Source: Prevotella sp. (lineage in GTDB: Bacteria > Bacteroidota > Bacteroidia > Bacteroidales > Bacteroidaceae). Taken from it: DNA of 9,035 bases. The notes below the pieces were generated by a model, which saw only the letters and a list, made by a program, of their open reading frames with translations, had not been told where the DNA came from and searched no databases. The position numbers and the translations under genes were made by a program. The stretch covers positions 1 through 9,035 of the forward strand of contig JAJPYV010000130.1 in NCBI GenBank assembly GCA_021204735.1, read 5' to 3'. Positions within the stretch are counted from its first letter, which is position 1. The number at the start of each line of letters is the position of its first letter. Positions 6,558 to 9,035 of this stretch are shown here, in pieces.

Positions 6558-7328
6558 TTACAATATTCTTCCGCAAATTCTGAAATTCAATACAGGGTAA
6601 ACGATTATCTTACTCAATGTCTTTATGATACCGCCGCTGCCTTCACCGACTTTGTCTTCTTCAAGTTCAGTACCGTTACACCAAACAGATGGAGAGCCCC
6701 AGAACTGGCAACCGAGTTCAACCATAAAACCTACACGTTTGTTAGGTACGGCACGACCATAGCCAAGGCCAACGTATGGTTTGCAAGCCCACGCCTTAAT
6801 CTGAGCATTTACATTACCATCCTCGTCAGGAGTGAGGAAATAGTCACCCAACTGTAAACCGATAGGATTTTGAATACCATACTCAGAGTTGTTGTAGTCA
6901 TTAACCACCGACAAAGCTCCTGGTTCTTTATTATAAGCTTTCACTATTTCAGTAGAACCGAAGTAAGCACCTGCCGTAACATGGAAAGCACAATGTTTAA
7001 ATGGGAACACATCAACGAGAAACTTACCATTGGTAAATCCTGTCTTACCCTGTACATCAATAGAAGAAGGAATTTCATACCCATTAATATTACCAGATCT
7101 ATTGAGATTCATGTGCGTATTTACCTTGATAGTGGGGAATATTGCAAAACCAGCACGCAACTGAACGTAATTGGTGACAGGTGTAGCAACGTCAACGCCA
7201 ATACCCGGAGTACCAGCCGTGATGCCAACTGCAAGGTGGTCAAAAATATTTTTGTCCTCCTTTTGAGCATTAACACTAAGAGAGATAGAAGTCATTAATA
7301 ATGACAATAGCAATAGTTTTGTTTTCAT
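6558..7328 (-). CDS. Outer-membrane beta-barrel protein (small, porin-like)
   Basis: A 256-residue exported protein. Residues 1-21 are a classical signal peptide (MKTKLLLLSLLMTSISLSVNA, cut before Q22). The mature part is a run of alternating hydrophobic/polar strands separated by glycine- and asparagine-rich turns, for example LAVGITAGTPGIGVDVAT, YVQLRAGFAIFP, FHVTAGAYFG, KPYVGLGYGRA and VGFMVELGCQFWG. It ends in YPVLNFRICGRIL, a final-strand pattern. About eight strands would fit this length. It resembles the poorly characterised beta-barrel proteins abundant in Bacteroidales. Its role is unknown, and a structural or small-molecule channel function is only a guess. Three cysteines in the mature part are mildly unusual. 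It is a single-gene unit: its own promoter lies upstream and a strong terminator lies just downstream. Confidence 0.88.
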   Translation of the reverse strand: MKTKLLLLSLLMTSISLSVNAQKEDKNIFDHLAVGITAGTPGIGVDVATPVTNYVQLRAGFAIFPTIKVNTHMNLNRSGNINGYEIPSSIDVQGKTGFTNGKFLVDVFPFKHCAFHVTAGAYFGSTEIVKAYNKEPGALSVVNDYNNSEYGIQNPIGLQLGDYFLTPDEDGNVNAQIKAWACKPYVGLGYGRAVPNKRVGFMVELGCQFWGSPSVWCNGTELEEDKVGEGSGGIIKTLSKIIVYPVLNFRICGRIL

Positions 7329-7417
7329 GAGTTAATTGTTTTGGTAAATATTCGTTTGAGTTTAGTTGATTTATTCAATCATTTTAAGTTTAGTTATTTA
7401 ATTTAATAAACACCATG

Positions 7418-7448
7418 CAAAAGTAAGTTAATTTCACAAAACATGCAA
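7418..7448 (-). promoter_or_regulatory. Promoter of the beta-barrel gene
   Basis: On the minus strand TACTTTTG (7418-7425) is a perfect TAnnTTTG -7 box. A TTG (7446-7448) lies 20 bases upstream, the standard -33 spacing in Bacteroidota. The leader before the ATG at 7328 would be about 80 bases, long enough for regulation; I see no recognisable riboswitch in it. Confidence 0.65.
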
Positions 7449-7478
7449 CAATTTAAACAAGAAATTTGGAAATATTTG

Positions 7479-7486
7479 TAACTTTG
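7479..7486 (+). promoter_or_regulatory. -7 promoter box for the RNA methyltransferase gene
   Basis: TAACTTTG is a perfect TAnnTTTG box. Transcription would start near 7492, about 19 bases before the ATG at 7511. This argues against the in-frame TTG at 7466 as the start, because it lies upstream of the promoter. Confidence 0.6.
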
Positions 7487-7510
7487 TATAAGATTTCATC
7501 ATCACGATCA

Positions 7511-8932
7511 ATGATACTGCCAGAAGATTTTGTAAAATACACCAAGGAAATTATGGACAACGAGACATGGCAAGCACTTACTCAGGGGCTTTCCGAAGAC
7601 CCCCCTGTAAGTATCAGGCTTAATACCATGAAACATGTTTCCGATCAAAAAATCACCCTTTGTGACGGCAGAGTACCATGGTGTGAAAACGGCTACTATC
7701 TAAAAGAGCGGCCAAATTTCACTTTCGATCCCCTTCTCCATGCAGGTGTATATTACGTTCAGGAAGCAGCATCAATGTTTATCGACCATGTTATGCGGCA
7801 ATATGTAGGAAATAATGCAGTAACGATGCTCGACCTATGCGCCGCCCCAGGAGGGAAATCAATAGTAGCGCGGAGCATGTTGCCAGAAGGCAGCCTGTTG
7901 ATAAGCAACGAACCGATAGGAACAAGAGCACAGATTTTGGCAGAAAACATGCAAAAGTTCGGCAACAAAGATGTCATCGTAACAAACAACTATCCGAAAG
8001 ACTTCAGAAAAAGCGGTATGATGTTCGATATAATCCTTACAGACGTGCCATGTTCAGGTGAAGGAATGTTTCGCAAGGATGAAACAGCAATAAGCGAGTG
8101 GAGCCTACAGAAAGTTGAGAAATGCAAACGATTGCAACAAGAAATTATAGAAGATGCATGGGAATGCCTGAAACCAGGCGGATTGCTAATTTACTCAACA
8201 TGCACGTTCAACACCAAGGAAAACGAAGAAAACATATTGTTCATAAAAGATACTTTTGGTGCTGAAATTCTTCCTGTAAATATAGAAAGAGAATGGAATA
8301 TCATTAGATCACTGCACCCTGACCTCGATGAGCCAGTATATCGTTTTTTACCAGGAAAGACACGAGGCGAAGGACTTTTTATGGCAGTAATGCAAAAAAA
8401 CTGCGGTGATGACACTGTTGCCGACATACAAAAGCCGAAAAAGGCAAAAAAGAATGTCAAAGATAATTCTGTGAAACAAGGAATATTTCCTGATATAGAA
8501 TGGCTGAAATCTCCTGAGTTATTTGATATCATTAAAAAAGAGAACTCCTTTATTGCCATACCAAAGATGTGGAGAAACATATACGACATTGCAGAACAAA
8601 CATTTAAAATAATATCAGCAGGAATAAAACTTGGAGAAACGAAAGGAAAAGACATTGTTCCCGCACAATCGTTAGCACTGTCAACATCATTCAACACCTC
8701 AGCTTTTCCACAAATAGAATTAGAATATGAACAAGCGATAAGATATTTACGGAAAGAAAGTATCATGCATAGAACAAATACACCAAATAGTTATGTCCTT
8801 ATTACATATAAAGGGTATCCTCTCGGTTTCGGCAAGGACGTTGGCAACCGTATAAACAACCTATACCCTGCAGAATGGAGGATAAAAAGTTCACATATAC
8901 CAGATGGGATAAAGGAAATATTTGAAACTTAA
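7511..8932 (+). CDS. rsmF: RsmF-type RNA cytosine-5 methyltransferase (NOL1/NOP2/Sun family)
   Basis: A 473-residue SAM-dependent enzyme that puts a methyl group on C5 of cytosine in rRNA; E. coli RsmF (YebU), which modifies 16S rRNA, is of similar length. The N-terminal part has the family's SIRLN segment and HAGVYYVQEAASM. Motif I DLCAAPGGKS (108-117) binds SAM. Motif IV DVPCSGEGMFRKD (178-190) carries the cysteine C181 used for release of product. Motif VI YSTCTFNTKENE (228-239) carries the nucleophile C231. After a lysine-rich linker (about 310-330) comes a C-terminal RNA-binding region (PUA-like), with SYVLITYKGYPLGFGK near the end. All catalytic residues are present. Start at ATG 7511 is chosen because the promoter box lies just upstream and MILPEDF fits the family's start. 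The exact rRNA position modified in this organism is not deducible, and a tRNA target is a less likely alternative. Confidence 0.93.
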   Translation: MILPEDFVKYTKEIMDNETWQALTQGLSEDPPVSIRLNTMKHVSDQKITLCDGRVPWCENGYYLKERPNFTFDPLLHAGVYYVQEAASMFIDHVMRQYVGNNAVTMLDLCAAPGGKSIVARSMLPEGSLLISNEPIGTRAQILAENMQKFGNKDVIVTNNYPKDFRKSGMMFDIILTDVPCSGEGMFRKDETAISEWSLQKVEKCKRLQQEIIEDAWECLKPGGLLIYSTCTFNTKENEENILFIKDTFGAEILPVNIEREWNIIRSLHPDLDEPVYRFLPGKTRGEGLFMAVMQKNCGDDTVADIQKPKKAKKNVKDNSVKQGIFPDIEWLKSPELFDIIKKENSFIAIPKMWRNIYDIAEQTFKIISAGIKLGETKGKDIVPAQSLALSTSFNTSAFPQIELEYEQAIRYLRKESIMHRTNTPNSYVLITYKGYPLGFGKDVGNRINNLYPAEWRIKSSHIPDGIKEIFET

Positions 8933-8961
8933 CCCTATCCTATTCGTATGAGTAATTTATT

Positions 8962-8977
8962 AAAGGTATAAACCTTT
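8962..8977 (+). terminator. Weak hairpin after the methyltransferase gene
   Basis: AAAGGT pairs with ACCTTT around a 4-base loop, 30 bases after the stop. The stem is only 6 bp and A/T-rich, with no long T-run, so termination here is doubtful. Confidence 0.25.
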
Positions 8978-9016
8978 TCACTATATCATCTAATAAAAAA
9001 ACAAAACCATAATAAT

Positions 9017-9035
9017 ATGAAACAATATTTAGACT
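9017..9035 (+). CDS. thyA: Start of probable thymidylate synthase (truncated by window edge)
   Basis: Six codons and one base are visible, giving MKQYLD. Bacterial ThyA proteins characteristically begin MKQYL(D/E), including E. coli MKQYLELMQ. The enzyme makes dTMP from dUMP using methylene-tetrahydrofolate. It lies 84 bases after the methyltransferase stop on the same strand. No TAnnTTTG box is seen in that gap, so read-through from the upstream gene is possible. The call rests on very few residues. Confidence 0.5.

Noticed and set aside
8191..8766. Minus-strand open frame of 191 codons in the methyltransferase gene
   Set aside because: It is antisense to conserved catalytic and RNA-binding regions, with no promoter or homology signal.

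Overview
The window looks like a Bacteroidota chromosome, most likely order Bacteroidales and Prevotella-like. It holds a SusC-type TonB-dependent transporter with an N-terminal carboxypeptidase-regulatory-like domain. Several genes are preceded by the Bacteroidota -7 promoter box TAnnTTTG, Shine-Dalgarno sequences are mostly absent, and intergenic DNA is A/T-rich with TTAAAAA tracts. The genus is a guess; the phylum is well supported.

Left part (1-5660) is a carbohydrate-uptake locus. A nearly complete SusC-like outer-membrane transporter runs leftward from 3007, with only its last few codons outside the window. Running the other way are a LacI-family regulator (3258-4301) and, 27 bases further on, an SLC45/GPH-type MFS sugar transporter (4329-5660). 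The 250-base divergent region between SusC and LacI is the most interesting part of the window. A LacI-type CG-centred palindrome at 3161-3178 lies exactly midway between two oppositely facing -7 boxes (3101-3108 on minus, 3231-3238 on plus). The two boxes also belong to an 11-bp inverted repeat that shares the same centre. A simple reading is that the LacI protein reads a cytoplasmic sugar brought in by the MFS carrier and controls both the outer-membrane importer and its own operon. No glycoside hydrolase or phosphorylase is in view; such genes, and a SusD partner, would be expected beyond the left edge.

Middle part (5640-6560) is repeat-rich. Heptameric TTAAAAA arrays begin inside the last codons of the MFS gene and continue to about 5773. 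A related tract lies at 6449-6492. Between them, on the minus strand, is a 187-residue protein of unknown function with its own promoter box and an unusually clear GGAGG ribosome binding site. A strong 15-bp hairpin terminator at 6495-6532 ends the next leftward gene.

Right part (6558-9035) is more ordinary. A secreted outer-membrane beta-barrel protein (6558-7328, minus) faces away from an RsmF/NOL1-NOP2-Sun-type RNA m5C methyltransferase (7511-8932, plus), each with a recognisable promoter box. The first codons of a likely thymidylate synthase start at 9017.
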